Assembly (NCBI RefSeq): GCF_028331445.1 | Contig: NZ_JAQMHX010000007.1 | Location: forward strand, 1-64,000 | DNA from: Candidatus Phyllobacterium onerii | GTDB lineage: Bacteria > Pseudomonadota > Alphaproteobacteria > Rhizobiales > Rhizobiaceae | Direction: 5' to 3' | DNA: 64,000 nt | Part shown: positions 53,077 to 64,000 of the stretch, piece by piece | Layout: each line of letters begins with the position of its first letter | Position numbering within the stretch: the first letter of the stretch is position 1 | Position numbers and translations under genes: made by a program | Notes under the pieces: model-generated | Database searches by the model: none | Told to the model about the DNA's origin: nothing | The model's input: only the letters and a program-made list of their open reading frames with translations

Positions 53077-53955
53077 TTAGAGCGCTTCTGCGCCCGAAAT
53101 AATTTCAATCAGTTCTTTGGTGATCTGGGCTTGACGCTGGCGGTTGTACGACATTGTCAGCTTGTTGATCATGTCACCGGCATTGCGGGTTGCATTGTCC
53201 ATGGCGGACATACGTGCACCCTGCTCCGATGCCGCGTTTTCAAGAAGAGCGCGGAAAACCTGGACGGAAATATTACGCGGGATCAGATCGCCGAGAATGG
53301 CGGCCGGATCCGGCTCATATTCATAAACTGCATCGCCTGCGCTCTCCGGCTCGACATCGCCGATGGCACTGGCTGGAATCAACTGCTGGGCAGTCGGTAT
53401 CTGTGCGATCACCGATTTGAATTCCGAATAGAACAGCGTGGCAACGTCGAACGCGCCCTCATTGAAGAGCGTGATGATCTTGTGACCGATTTCGTCAGCG
53501 TTGACAAAACCAAGCGTTTTGACTTCGCGCAGATTGACGTGATCGATAATGTTCTTGCCGAGATCACGGCGCAGGATATCTGCGCCTTTCTTGCCAACAG
53601 TAATGATCTTGACCGTCTTGCCATCGGCGAGAAGCCGGCGGGTGTGGTCACGGGCCAGGCGCGCGATTTGCGCGTTGAAACCGCCGCAAAGGCCACGTTC
53701 GGACGTGCAGACGACAAGCAGATGCACATCGTCCTTGCCTGTCCCGCTCATTAGCACGGGCGCATCATCGCCATCGACATTGGAAGCGATGTTCGCCAGC
53801 ACAGCAGCCATGCGCTGCGAATAGGGGCGAGCGGCTTCCGCAGCCTCCTGCGCACGACGCAGCTTCGCCGCGGCGACCATTTGCATCGCCTTGGTGATTT
53901 TCTGCGTCGCCTTGACCGAGGCGATCCGGTTTCTCAGATCCTTTAACGAAGGCAT
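53077..53955 (-). CDS. atpG: ATP synthase F1 gamma subunit
   Basis: The protein has 292 residues. The N-terminal helix ([33 protein letters not shown]) and the C-terminal helix ([31 protein letters not shown]) form the central stalk that turns inside the alpha3beta3 ring. Both are typical and complete. It lies 21 bp after atpA and is followed by atpD. Confidence 0.96.
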   Translation of the reverse strand: MPSLKDLRNRIASVKATQKITKAMQMVAAAKLRRAQEAAEAARPYSQRMAAVLANIASNVDGDDAPVLMSGTGKDDVHLLVVCTSERGLCGGFNAQIARLARDHTRRLLADGKTVKIITVGKKGADILRRDLGKNIIDHVNLREVKTLGFVNADEIGHKIITLFNEGAFDVATLFYSEFKSVIAQIPTAQQLIPASAIGDVEPESAGDAVYEYEPDPAAILGDLIPRNISVQVFRALLENAASEQGARMSAMDNATRNAGDMINKLTMSYNRQRQAQITKELIEIISGAEAL

Positions 53956-53976
53956 CCGTTCATCCCGTCCGTAATG

Positions 53977-56066
<2,090 letters not shown>

Positions 56067-56311
56067 GAACGACAAGCTCTCTGCGTTGGAGCCAAAAATC
56101 TGGAAACCGGAAAGGATTTTCGGTCAAATCTTTGGCATTATTGATTTTTTTACCGCCGAAGGCACAACCCGAGAGCCGTATCCGACGAGATTTGAATGCC
56201 GTCTAGCATAGGAACTCAGGACTCGCAACACGCGAATCCCCTAAAAAGGCCGTCCCAATCGCCGCAGCTCTGGATAATTATGAGCAACTGATTCAACTAA
56301 TGCTGTCATGT

Positions 56312-56701
56312 TTATGCAATGAAGCCGAAGGCGAAGAGCAAGGGGCCCGTTGCCAACGCAATTTCGACAAGCACCGATATCCAGTTGTAAACCGTATTGC
56401 CTCGATCCGACATCATGGAGATCAGGCGGCCAAAGACCGTAAAGCCCCACGAAACGCCAAGCGCGATCCAGAGAAAGGGCTGGGAGAAAACCAGGGCGCT
56501 TAGCCCAAGTCCGAGATAAAATCCGGCAAACGTGGCGCGCACTTCAGATATGGCTTCAGGCCGCTCGGGTTTGGTCTGCAGGCGCATGATTTTCAGTGCG
56601 ACGCGAGGAGCAAAAAACAAGATCAATCCGAAGATGACTGTGATTGCCGCTGACAGCCAAGCCAGCCATTCGCCTGTAGTCGCCGGCCAATAAAGTTCCA
56701 T
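56312..56701 (-). CDS. Four-helix membrane protein, DUF4345-like
   Basis: The protein has 129 residues with hydrophobic helices at about 12-32, 58-78, 80-98 and 106-127. The SEVRATFAGFYLGLGLSALVF stretch resembles DUF4345, but the match is by eye only. Function is unknown. It lies alone between the repeat element and the atp promoter region, on the same strand as both. Confidence 0.6.
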   Translation of the reverse strand: MELYWPATTGEWLAWLSAAITVIFGLILFFAPRVALKIMRLQTKPERPEAISEVRATFAGFYLGLGLSALVFSQPFLWIALGVSWGFTVFGRLISMMSDRGNTVYNWISVLVEIALATGPLLFAFGFIA

Positions 56702-56788
56702 TTCTTATCCCTTCCCCAAACTACCTGTATTCCTGCTTTCATAGCGCCGACCCAAACTCGTCATGGAGTGGCGAAAATGGTGATTTTC

Positions 56789-56880
56789 GAGCACCGGAGC
56801 GGAGCGTACTTTTCGGTACGTGAGCACCGGAGCAAAGAAAAGCGCCATTTGCAGCCCGCCGTGGCGAGTTTTATAAGAAG
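56789..56880. repeat. Intergenic repeat with GAGCACCGGAGC direct repeats
   Basis: GAGCACCGGAGC occurs twice (56789-56800, 56822-56833), 33 bp apart. CGTAC...GTACG (56805-56809, 56816-56820) lies between them as a small hairpin. The flanks, down to the priA end, are part of a block I recall as dispersed in intergenic regions of Brucella relatives. It would encode a frame starting MALFFAPVLTYRKVRS, which I treat as a by-product, not a gene. Only one copy is in this window. Confidence 0.5.
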
Positions 56881-59054
56881 CTTTGCGGATCAATATCAAC
56901 CTGCACGCGCACCGATCCCCGTTCTTTTGGCCCTGCCGCCAGCATGGCGCGGATAAAGCCCTGAATATCCGCCTTGCGGGTGCCATGGATCAGGAGCCGG
57001 AAGCGGTGGCGGCCCCGAACAAGCGCGAGTGGCGCTTCCGCCGGACCGAGCACGCTGATCTGCGGTGAGGCAGGCGCTGCACGCCGTAAAGCCCGGGCAT
57101 GATTTTCTGCCTCTGGCCGAGTTGCTGCAGAGACAATCAATGCTGCCAGGCGGCCGAACGGCGGCAGCCCGGAGCGTTCTCGCTCCTCTATCTCGCGCTC
57201 ATAAAAGGCCTGTGCATCGCCGGAAACGATAGCGCGCATGACGGGATGTTCCGGTTGATAGGTCTGCAACAGTCCGAGGCTCTTTTTGCCAGTGCGTCCC
57301 GCCCGCCCCGTTACCTGGTTGAGCAACTGAAACGTGCGTTCGGCAGCGCGCGGATCGCCATTGGCAAGCCCGAGATCCGCATCTACAACCCCGACGAGCG
57401 TCATGTTAGGGAAATTATGCCCCTTGGCGACGAGCTGCGTACCGATGATGATATCCGCCTCTCCGCGCGCGATGGCATCGAGTTCCAGCCGCAGACGCTT
57501 CACACCCATGAGGTCGGACGACAGGACGATGATGCGCGCATCGGGAAATGTCTTCTCCGTTTCCTCGGCGATGCGCTCGACACCCGGGCCGCAAGCGACC
57601 AGATGGTCGAGCGTGCCACAGGATGGACAGGCCTCGGGCCTGGCCTCGCGGTGCCCGCATTGATGACAGACGAGCTGACCACGAAAACGATGCTCCACGA
57701 GCCAGCTTGAACAGTCCGGGCACTGAAACCGATGACCGCATACCCGGCATAGAGTCAGCGGCGCATAGCCACGCCGATTGAGAAACAGCAGCGATTGCTC
57801 TTTGCGTTGTAAAGTCTGGTTGATGGCCTCAACCAGCGCTGGTGAAAGGAAGCCACCCGGTCGCGGCGGTGATTTGCGCATGTCGATCGATTTGAGATCG
57901 GGCATCGCCGCTTCCGCATAGCGGCCCGGCAGGCGAACGCGTGTATAGCGTCCTTGGCTGGCATTCACCTGGCTTTCGATCGATGGCGTTGCCGACGCCA
58001 GGACCACTGGAAAATTGCCGATGTGCCCGCGCACCACGGCCATGTCGCGCGCATTGTAAAAAACGCGATCTTCCTGCTTGTAGGCCGGATCATGCTCTTC
58101 ATCGACAATGATCAATCCCAGATCCTTGAACGGCAAGAACAATGCCGAGCGCGCGCCTGCGACGACTCTGACCTGCCCCTCCATCACTTGCCGCCACACC
58201 CGCTCACGCGATCTTGGTGCAAGGTCCGAATGCCACTCCGCAGGTTTCGAACCGAACCGATCGTGGAACCGATCGAGAAATTGCTGAGTCAGCGCAATCT
58301 CCGGCAGCAGGATCAACACCTGTTTGCCTCGTTCGATAGCTTTGGCCACCGCCTCGAAATAGACTTCGGTCTTGCCCGAACCTGTGACGCCATCAAGCAA
58401 GGATACCGAAAAGCCATTCGTCGATACCGCTTCGACCAATTGATCTGCAGCTTGCGTTTGATCGGGAGACAAGGCTGCTTTCGCGTAATCCGGATCGGGA
58501 GCAGCTACGATTGGCCGCGCCGGGATCATCACCTGTTCGAATACACCCTGGGCGGCGAGACCATCGATGACACTCGCTGACACGCCGGCCGCATGAGCAA
58601 GTCCGGTTCGGGTCCACGCCATTCCGTCTTCCGCAAGTTCCAATACGCGGGCACGGGCGCCCGTCATCCTGTCGGGCTCGCGGCCCGAGAATCGCAGACC
58701 CGGAACCGGCGGCTCCGGGTCGAAGGCCGCAGGCACCCGCAATACCATCCGCGCCACCATGCCAGGCGGCGATATCGTATAATCAGCAGCCCAGCGCATG
58801 AACCGCATCATGCCATCGTCGACTGGAGGACAGTCAAAGAGTTCTGAAATCGGCCGCAGCTTTTTCGCATCGATCGAGTCTGTCGAGCCCTCCGTAACAA
58901 TGCCCGCGACCTCGCGCGGTCCTAGTGGCACCCGAACGATTGAACCGGCCTGTACCTCCATGCCATCCGGCACGGCATAGCTATAGGGTCGCTCGGCCGG
59001 CATCGGCACAAGCACGGGAACAATTTTTTGCGGGATGAACGAATCCTGGCTCAT
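56871..59054 (-). CDS. priA: Primosomal protein N' (replication restart helicase)
   Basis: The protein has 727 residues. An N-terminal DNA-binding domain is followed by helicase Walker [10 protein letters not shown] (222-230), Walker B DEEHD and motif [11 protein letters not shown]. Eight cysteines form two zinc sites ([13 protein letters not shown], then CHQCG and CPSCG). The C-terminal half holds motifs V and VI ([34 protein letters not shown]). PriA reloads the replisome at stalled forks. It is divergent to fsa, 90 bp apart. Confidence 0.96.
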   Translation of the reverse strand: MSQDSFIPQKIVPVLVPMPAERPYSYAVPDGMEVQAGSIVRVPLGPREVAGIVTEGSTDSIDAKKLRPISELFDCPPVDDGMMRFMRWAADYTISPPGMVARMVLRVPAAFDPEPPVPGLRFSGREPDRMTGARARVLELAEDGMAWTRTGLAHAAGVSASVIDGLAAQGVFEQVMIPARPIVAAPDPDYAKAALSPDQTQAADQLVEAVSTNGFSVSLLDGVTGSGKTEVYFEAVAKAIERGKQVLILLPEIALTQQFLDRFHDRFGSKPAEWHSDLAPRSRERVWRQVMEGQVRVVAGARSALFLPFKDLGLIIVDEEHDPAYKQEDRVFYNARDMAVVRGHIGNFPVVLASATPSIESQVNASQGRYTRVRLPGRYAEAAMPDLKSIDMRKSPPRPGGFLSPALVEAINQTLQRKEQSLLFLNRRGYAPLTLCRVCGHRFQCPDCSSWLVEHRFRGQLVCHQCGHREARPEACPSCGTLDHLVACGPGVERIAEETEKTFPDARIIVLSSDLMGVKRLRLELDAIARGEADIIIGTQLVAKGHNFPNMTLVGVVDADLGLANGDPRAAERTFQLLNQVTGRAGRTGKKSLGLLQTYQPEHPVMRAIVSGDAQAFYEREIEERERSGLPPFGRLAALIVSAATRPEAENHARALRRAAPASPQISVLGPAEAPLALVRGRHRFRLLIHGTRKADIQGFIRAMLAAGPKERGSVRVQVDIDPQSFL

Positions 59055-59144
59055 ATGGGCGTGACCTTGCCGCGGCTTTGGGCTAAAGAAAAGCCACTTT
59101 CCGGGAGAAATATCCCATCTATCATTTTTGGAAGGACTGCTCCG

Positions 59145-59798
59145 ATGAAATTCTTTGCTGATACCGCCGATGTAAAGGAAATCCGCGAACTCAACGATCT
59201 TGGATTGCTTGATGGCGTGACAACCAACCCTTCATTGATTCTCAAATCCGGCGGCAGCATCTTCGAGGTCACCAAGGAAATCTGCAGCATCGTCAAGGGA
59301 CCTGTTTCGGCCGAAGTGACCGCGGTGGAATATGAGCAGATGATGAAAGAGGCGGCGGTACTTGCCAAGATCGCCGACAATATCTGCATCAAGGTACCGC
59401 TTACTCTTGACGGCCTGAGGGCCTGCAAGGCGCTTCGCTCCGACGGACACCTCGTCAATGTCACACTTTGCTTCTCCGCCAATCAGGCGCTGCTGGCCGC
59501 TAAAGCGGGCGCAACATTCATCTCGCCTTTCATCGGCCGCATCGACGACATCGGCATCAATGGCCTCGAGTTGATTTCCGAAATTCGCACGATCTACGAC
59601 AATTACGACTATCCAACGGAAATCCTTGCGGCCTCGATCCGTACCGTAAACCATGTGAAGGAAGCCGCACTCATCGGCGCGGACGTCGTAACCGCACCGC
59701 CAGCAACGCTGAAGGCGCTCGTCAAGCATCCGCTGACCGACAAGGGTCTCGAGACTTTCCTCGCTGACTGGGCAAAGACCGGCCAGAAGATCGCCTGA
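59145..59798 (+). CDS. fsa: Transaldolase / fructose-6-phosphate aldolase-like protein
   Basis: The protein has 217 residues. [31 protein letters not shown] is the small (FSA/TalC) subfamily N-terminus, NICIKVPLT contains the Schiff-base Lys, and [12 protein letters not shown] completes the barrel. It should transfer or cleave dihydroxyacetone units in the pentose phosphate pathway. Whether it acts as transaldolase or FSA cannot be told from sequence. GGAAGGA supports ATG 59145. A terminator follows. Confidence 0.92.
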   Translation: MKFFADTADVKEIRELNDLGLLDGVTTNPSLILKSGGSIFEVTKEICSIVKGPVSAEVTAVEYEQMMKEAAVLAKIADNICIKVPLTLDGLRACKALRSDGHLVNVTLCFSANQALLAAKAGATFISPFIGRIDDIGINGLELISEIRTIYDNYDYPTEILAASIRTVNHVKEAALIGADVVTAPPATLKALVKHPLTDKGLETFLADWAKTGQKIA

Positions 59799-59821
59799 TC
59801 TGAGTATTACTATCTGAATTC

Positions 59822-59852
59822 AACACCCGCTGACATCGTCGGCGGGTGTTTC
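59822..59852 (+). terminator. Terminator after fsa
   Basis: AACACCCGC (59822-59830) pairs with GCGGGTGTT (59842-59850), followed by TCTTAT. It sits between the fsa stop and the convergent ssuB stop and may serve both. Confidence 0.8.
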
Positions 59853-60647
59853 TTATCGATTATACAACTGATCCAATATCTGCCGTTCAAAAAACGCTAG
59901 TTCGGGCGAAGCATGACGGCGCGGGCGTTCTACCGGGATCGCCAGGTCGAGTGCAATGCGTCCGCTATCGATGACGACGACCCTGTCGGCAAGCGAAACG
60001 GCCTCGGCGACATCATGTGTCACCAGAACCGCGGTGAATTTCTTCGCCAGCCAAATTCGTTCCAGCAGTTGTTGCATCTCGATCCGCGTCAGCGCATCCA
60101 ATGCGCCCAGCGGCTCGTCGAGTGCCAATATGGATGGGTGCCCCACCAGCGCCCGCGCAAGTGCAACGCGCTGCCGCTGCCCGCCTGAAAGCACGGACGG
60201 CCACTCGCCGCCACGATCCGCCAGACCGACTTCAGCCAGAATCTCCAGGCTTTTCTTGCGCGCAGTCTCGCCTTTCTCGATACCCGTCAGCCCTACACCG
60301 ACATTGGCGGCAACCCGCGCCCAAGGCAGGAGTCGCGGCTCCTGAAACATGATGCGGGTACGTTTCTGATCATCCTCTAGGACGCCTGTAACAATCTCGC
60401 CAGACGTCGGCTTGTCGAGTCCGGCTAGCAATCGCAATAGGGTACTCTTGCCGCAGCCGCTCTTGCCGATAACCGCAACGAATTGTCCCTCGTAGACATC
60501 AAGGTTGATGCCTTGCAGCACGGCCTTGCCGCCAAACTGCTTGGCAACATTGCGAAACGAGAACGAGACCTTGCCTTGGGGTGCCGGCGTATAGGCTGGC
60601 GCCGTCGTGGAGTAGGATTTGCGGGCTGTTACGGTCGCTGCGGTCAT
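59853..60647 (-). CDS. ssuB: Aliphatic sulfonate ABC importer ATPase
   Basis: The protein has 264 residues. Walker [17 protein letters not shown], signature [14 protein letters not shown] and Walker [13 protein letters not shown] are intact. The [20 protein letters not shown] stretch is typical of taurine/nitrate/sulfonate ATPases. It lies 9 bp after ssuC as the last gene of ssuADCB. These genes are usually derepressed when sulfate is scarce. Confidence 0.92.
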   Translation of the reverse strand: MTAATVTARKSYSTTAPAYTPAPQGKVSFSFRNVAKQFGGKAVLQGINLDVYEGQFVAVIGKSGCGKSTLLRLLAGLDKPTSGEIVTGVLEDDQKRTRIMFQEPRLLPWARVAANVGVGLTGIEKGETARKKSLEILAEVGLADRGGEWPSVLSGGQRQRVALARALVGHPSILALDEPLGALDALTRIEMQQLLERIWLAKKFTAVLVTHDVAEAVSLADRVVVIDSGRIALDLAIPVERPRRHASPELAFFERQILDQLYNR

Positions 60648-60656
60648 CTTGGTTCC

Positions 60657-61436
60657 TCAAACAGTCTGGAAGGCAGGGTGCCATTGCAGTGATATCCGCT
60701 CGAGAAACCGCGCCAGCGAATCTGCCAGCTTGCCAAGGAGCGCATAGATCAAAATCGATAGAACAACGACGTCGATCAGTAGGAATTCGCGCGCCTGCAT
60801 CGCCATGTAGCCAAGACCCGAGGACGCGGAAATCGTTTCGGCGACGATCAATGTCAGCCACATGATACCAAGCGCATAGCGCAACCCGACAAAGATCGAG
60901 GGCAGCGCACCCGGCAGGATCACACGCACGAACAGCTGTGTGCGTGACATGCCATAGATGCGCCCCATCTCCACCAGCTGCGGATCGACACCCTGAATGC
61001 CAAGCAGTGTATTGACGTAGATTGGAAAGAACACGCCGAGCGCAACGAGAAACAGTTTCGCTTCCTCGTCTATCCCGAACCACAGGATTACCAGCGGGAT
61101 CAGCGCGAGATGTGGAATGTTCCGGATCATCTGCAGCGTCGTGTCGGTTAGTTCGCGGCTAAGCGCCGATAGTCCATTGGCAAGGCCAAGCGCGAAACCG
61201 ATGCTACCGCCGACAAGAAAGCCGCTGAGAGCGCGCAATGTCGAAATGCGGATGTTCTCGATGAGTTCACCCGACAGGAGCAATTTCCAGAACGCCTCTC
61301 CGACAGCGGACGGTGCTGGCAAGACGTTGGCCGGTATAAGCCCGGCTCGCGACGCGCCTTCCCATCCCGCAAGCAGCAAGGCAGGCAAAAGCCAGCCCAG
61401 CGTGCTGCGACCGATAGAACGGAGCGCCCTGCTCAT
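60657..61436 (-). CDS. ssuC: Aliphatic sulfonate ABC importer permease
   Basis: The protein has 259 residues with six hydrophobic helices. The EAA-like loop reads [37 protein letters not shown], typical of the SsuC/TauC group. ATG 61436 overlaps the ssuD stop by ATGA; the longer upstream frame lies inside ssuD and is rejected. It forms the membrane channel for ssuA-bound alkanesulfonates. Confidence 0.92.
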   Translation of the reverse strand: MSRALRSIGRSTLGWLLPALLLAGWEGASRAGLIPANVLPAPSAVGEAFWKLLLSGELIENIRISTLRALSGFLVGGSIGFALGLANGLSALSRELTDTTLQMIRNIPHLALIPLVILWFGIDEEAKLFLVALGVFFPIYVNTLLGIQGVDPQLVEMGRIYGMSRTQLFVRVILPGALPSIFVGLRYALGIMWLTLIVAETISASSGLGYMAMQAREFLLIDVVVLSILIYALLGKLADSLARFLERISLQWHPAFQTV

Positions 61437-62596
61437 GAGGCGGCCTGCAGGCGCTTGTCGCCATAAAAGCCAACGCCAAACTCGTTCTCGATCGAACGAC
61501 GCGGGGCACGCGCTTTTGCGCCAAGACCAAGTTCCGGAAACAGAAGTTCCGCAACACGGTAGGCTTCTTCCAGATGCGGATAGCCCGAACCGATCACGGT
61601 ATCGATGCCAACCGCCTGATATTCGCGAATCCGCGCCGCGATGCTTTGCGGCGATCCGACAAGGGCGGTACCTGCACCGCCACGTACGAGGCCAACGCCC
61701 GCCCAAAGGTTGGGACCGACAACGAGTTTGTCGCGGCGTCCGCCATGCAGTTCCGCCATGCGGCGCTGTCCGACAGAATCCATTTCCTTGAGGAACCGCG
61801 CCTGTGCGACTTCAATCTGCTCATCGGTGATCCTGCTGACCAGCCGGTCCGCCGCCGCCCAGGCTTCATCTTCAGTTTCGCGAACGATGAAATGCAGGCG
61901 AATGCCAAAGCGCAGCTTGCGGCCTTTGCGAGCCGCCTTTGCGCGGGCACGCTCGATCTTTTCGGCTACCTGCGCCACCGGCTCGCCCCACGTCAGGTAC
62001 ATGTCGACCTGTTCCGCCGCAAGATCCTGTCCCGCATCGGATGAACCACCGAAATAGAGCGGCGCGCGTTCCTGTACCGGCAGGAGGTCAAGCCTGCCCC
62101 CTTCTACCCGATAATGTTTGCCGTCAAAGTCGACCGTTTTGCCGGAGACAAGATCGCGCCAGATCTTCAGGAATTCCGCAGCCTGTTCATAGCGCTGGTC
62201 ATGAGGCAGGAAGACGCCGTCGCCTGCAAGTTCCTTGGGATTGCCGCCAACGACCACGTTCAGCAGCAGGCGCCCGTTGCTCAGGCGGTCAAGTGCTGCC
62301 GTCTGCCGCGCAGCGAAAACCGGCGACGTCACACCCGGGCGCAGTGCCACCAAAAACTTCAACCGCTCCGTATGTGCGGCGAGCCCCGCTGCTGTGATCC
62401 AGGAATCTTCGCAACTCTGCCCCGTTGGAAGTAACACACCCGGGAAACCCAGCCGATCGACCGCCTGCGCGATCTCACGGAGATAGTCGTGCTCCGGCGG
62501 CCGTTGCTGTCGCTCCGAACCAAGATAACTGCCATCGCCGTGTGTCGGGATGAACCAGAAGAAATCAAGCGGGGTGTTATTTACTGGCTGCGTCAT
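61433..62596 (-). CDS. ssuD: FMNH2-dependent alkanesulfonate monooxygenase
   Basis: The protein has 387 residues. It is a luciferase-fold enzyme: [17 protein letters not shown] at the start, [34 protein letters not shown] and [17 protein letters not shown] are hallmarks of SsuD. It splits C-S bonds of alkanesulfonates to sulfite and aldehydes, with reduced flavin supplied by an SsuE-type reductase, not present here. ATG 62596 (MTQPVNN) has a good GGAG upstream and is preferred over earlier Met codons. Confidence 0.95.
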   Translation of the reverse strand: MTQPVNNTPLDFFWFIPTHGDGSYLGSERQQRPPEHDYLREIAQAVDRLGFPGVLLPTGQSCEDSWITAAGLAAHTERLKFLVALRPGVTSPVFAARQTAALDRLSNGRLLLNVVVGGNPKELAGDGVFLPHDQRYEQAAEFLKIWRDLVSGKTVDFDGKHYRVEGGRLDLLPVQERAPLYFGGSSDAGQDLAAEQVDMYLTWGEPVAQVAEKIERARAKAARKGRKLRFGIRLHFIVRETEDEAWAAADRLVSRITDEQIEVAQARFLKEMDSVGQRRMAELHGGRRDKLVVGPNLWAGVGLVRGGAGTALVGSPQSIAARIREYQAVGIDTVIGSGYPHLEEAYRVAELLFPELGLGAKARAPRRSIENEFGVGFYGDKRLQAAS

Positions 62597-62616
62597 ATCG
62601 CGACTCCGGTCCATAG

Positions 62617-63573
62617 TCAGTTGGTTGGGGCCGCCCAAACGGCATCGGAAACCTTGATGGCATTGGGGATGAGCTTAAGCTTGAAGAAACGGTCTGCGGT
62701 TTCCTGCTGATGCGCAATTATTGCCGGTGTAATCGGTTCGACGCTGAAAACAGAGCGGTTCGCGGCAAGGGTCTGCGCGTCGAGAGGCACGCCGGTCACT
62801 TCGTGCAGGGCTTCGGCCACCTTGTCCTTGTTGGCGTTGGCCCAATCGGCCGCGACCTTCAGCGCGCCGATTGTCTCCGTCACGACTTCCGGATGTGCCT
62901 TGGCAAAATCGCGATTGGCAATGAGATAGGTGTTGACGTTGAGAACATCGCTTGTGCGGACTAAAATGCGCGGATTGTAGCGCGTCTCGGCAATAGCGAA
63001 GAATGGATCCCAGATTGCCCAGGCATCGATTTTATCGCTGGCAAACGCCGCGGCGGCATCGGCCGGACTCAGGAAAACCGGCGTGATCTCATCGTAGCCC
63101 ACCTTGGCTTTCGCCAATGCCGCGATGAGAAGATTGTGCGCGCTTGTTCCTTTGCCAACGCCCACTTTCTTGCCCTTGAGGTCGGCAAGCGACTGGATGG
63201 ACGAACCGGGCTTGACGATGATGGCCTCGCCTTTGCCATTGGGCGCAAGAGCAGCGGCATAGGCAATCGCGGAACCTGCGGATTGTCCGAAAATCGGCGG
63301 CGCATCGCCGACCCAGCCGACATCGACGCTGCCGACATTCAGAGCTTCGACGAGCGGTGGACCTGCGGTGAACTCAACCCATTTAACCGCAATACCCTTC
63401 GGCTCAAGTGCTTTTTCGATCACCTGCTGCTGGCGGGCGATTACAGGCAGACCTGTTTTCTGATACCCGATTTTCAGCTCTTTTAGAGGCTCAGCGGCCT
63501 GGGCGAATGTGGTGGCAAATACAGCCGCAGCCAAAAGGGCCGCACCAAATGCTTTACGTGTCAATCTGGACAT
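62617..63573 (-). CDS. ssuA: Aliphatic sulfonate-binding periplasmic protein
   Basis: The protein has 318 residues. A signal peptide (1-27, cleavage after AQA) precedes an NMT1/SsuA-type fold ([58 protein letters not shown]). It binds alkanesulfonates and delivers them to SsuBC. GAGGGA precedes ATG 63573; the longer frame from 63657 is rejected. First gene of the operon, 20 bp before ssuD. Confidence 0.94.
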   Translation of the reverse strand: MSRLTRKAFGAALLAAAVFATTFAQAAEPLKELKIGYQKTGLPVIARQQQVIEKALEPKGIAVKWVEFTAGPPLVEALNVGSVDVGWVGDAPPIFGQSAGSAIAYAAALAPNGKGEAIIVKPGSSIQSLADLKGKKVGVGKGTSAHNLLIAALAKAKVGYDEITPVFLSPADAAAAFASDKIDAWAIWDPFFAIAETRYNPRILVRTSDVLNVNTYLIANRDFAKAHPEVVTETIGALKVAADWANANKDKVAEALHEVTGVPLDAQTLAANRSVFSVEPITPAIIAHQQETADRFFKLKLIPNAIKVSDAVWAAPTN

Positions 63574-63747
63574 TGGTCCCTCTTGGATGCGGGCTTTATT
63601 GACAAAAAGCCTTCCCGCCCGACCGGGAATTGATCCAATGCTAGTTAACTCGACCAATCTAATAGAGAAAAGAAATTCTGTAGAATGTGGCGCGATGGGA
63701 TTAGTTTTCTGGTAAGTTCGAGAGAGCGCGCAAAGGCGAGAGCATTA

Positions 63748-64000
63748 TCATAATAGATCGTCATCGCCGAAATGGCCGTCTAGCCTCAATCCCTCGATGG
63801 ATGTTGCGCCGTCCTGGCGGACTACGGTCATGGCACGCACACCGGTCCGGGCAGAAATTTCATCCGCCAGCGCGCGCGAATGGGTGACAATCCACAACTG
63901 CGTGCGCTCCGCCGCCTGGCTGATCATGTCGGCAAGAGCCGGCAGCATCGACGGATGCAGGCTGGTCTCCGGCTCATTCAGCGCAATCAGCCGCGGCAGC
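63748..64000 (-). CDS. C-terminal end of an AAA-type ATPase (cut by window edge)
   Basis: The frame is open to the window edge (64000), so only the last 83 or so residues are seen. LPRLIALNEPETSLHPSM is a Walker B/D-loop region of an SMC/RecF-like AAA ATPase (AAA_21 type), and LWIVTHSRALADEI is the H-loop region. The ATPase core must lie outside. Proteins of this class often act in DNA repair, OLD-type nucleases or uncharacterised defence; nothing here tells which. Confidence 0.8.
   Translation of the reverse strand, partial: LPRLIALNEPETSLHPSMLPALADMISQAAERTQLWIVTHSRALADEISARTGVRAMTVVRQDGATSIEGLRLDGHFGDDDLL

Noticed and set aside
56705-56986. A minus-strand frame containing MALFFAPVLTYRKVRS
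   Set aside because: It overlaps the priA end and arises from the intergenic repeat; it is more likely a repeat by-product than a gene.
61437-61706. A 90-codon N-terminal extension of ssuC
   Set aside because: It lies within ssuD in another frame; the ATGA overlap sets the start at 61436.

Overview
This window reads as chromosome of an alphaproteobacterium of the order Hyphomicrobiales (Rhizobiales), most like the Brucellaceae/Phyllobacteriaceae. The evidence is the PhyR-NepR-EcfG general stress locus, the atpHAGDC operon with an Ala/Lys/Pro-rich extension on the beta subunit, the imuA-imuB-dnaE2 cassette behind a GAAC-N7-GAAC SOS box, the envC-ctpA-(YibQ-like)-rppH order, and DUF768 and DUF6074 proteins. 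No tRNA, rRNA, CRISPR array or insertion sequence was seen. The placement is inference from gene families and order.

Layout. 1-5193: a type I secretion cassette (ABC exporter, cut by the window edge; RTX protein; HlyD adaptor). 5299-9830: a galactose dehydrogenase-like oxidoreductase, two secreted proteins, two small unknowns and an SDR. 9971-15069: M29 aminopeptidase, a frameshifted LysR gene beside a quinone reductase-like gene, and a lysine dehydrogenase-like gene beside its probable Lrp/AsnC regulator. 15163-20652: the SOS mutasome imuA-imuB-dnaE2. 20657-32316: a stress-response district with CsbD, an AI-2E family transporter, several tiny membrane proteins, two HWE/HisKA_2 kinases, a Crp/Fnr regulator, a receiver protein, EcfG, NepR and PhyR. 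32446-39366: two glycosyltransferases, then envC, ctpA, a polysaccharide deacetylase-like gene and rppH. 39398-49146: an alpha/beta hydrolase and a sugar catabolic locus. On its minus strand lie an ABC importer and an FGGY kinase; on its plus strand lie a cupin phosphoglucose isomerase, a shikimate dehydrogenase-like protein and an RpiR regulator. 49148-50787: a diguanylate cyclase and an LssY_C protein. 50960-56066: F1 ATP synthase genes. 56312-59798: a membrane protein, priA and fsa. 59853-63573: ssuADCB sulfonate use. 63748-64000: the end of an AAA-type ATPase.

How the parts work together. The strongest system-level signal is an EcfG regulon that can be read from promoters. GGAAC-N16/17-(C/T)GTT elements stand upstream of phyR, one sensor kinase, csbD, DUF3309, DUF883 and DUF1328 genes, a 73-residue unknown, and a remote secreted 105-residue protein. 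Between kinase and unknown, two perfect EcfG promoters lie head to head. The receiver protein beside ecfG has Glu where the phospho-accepting Asp should be. The second point of interest is the sugar locus: its gene set does not match a pathway I can name, and a HexR-like operator sits just upstream of the isomerase gene.
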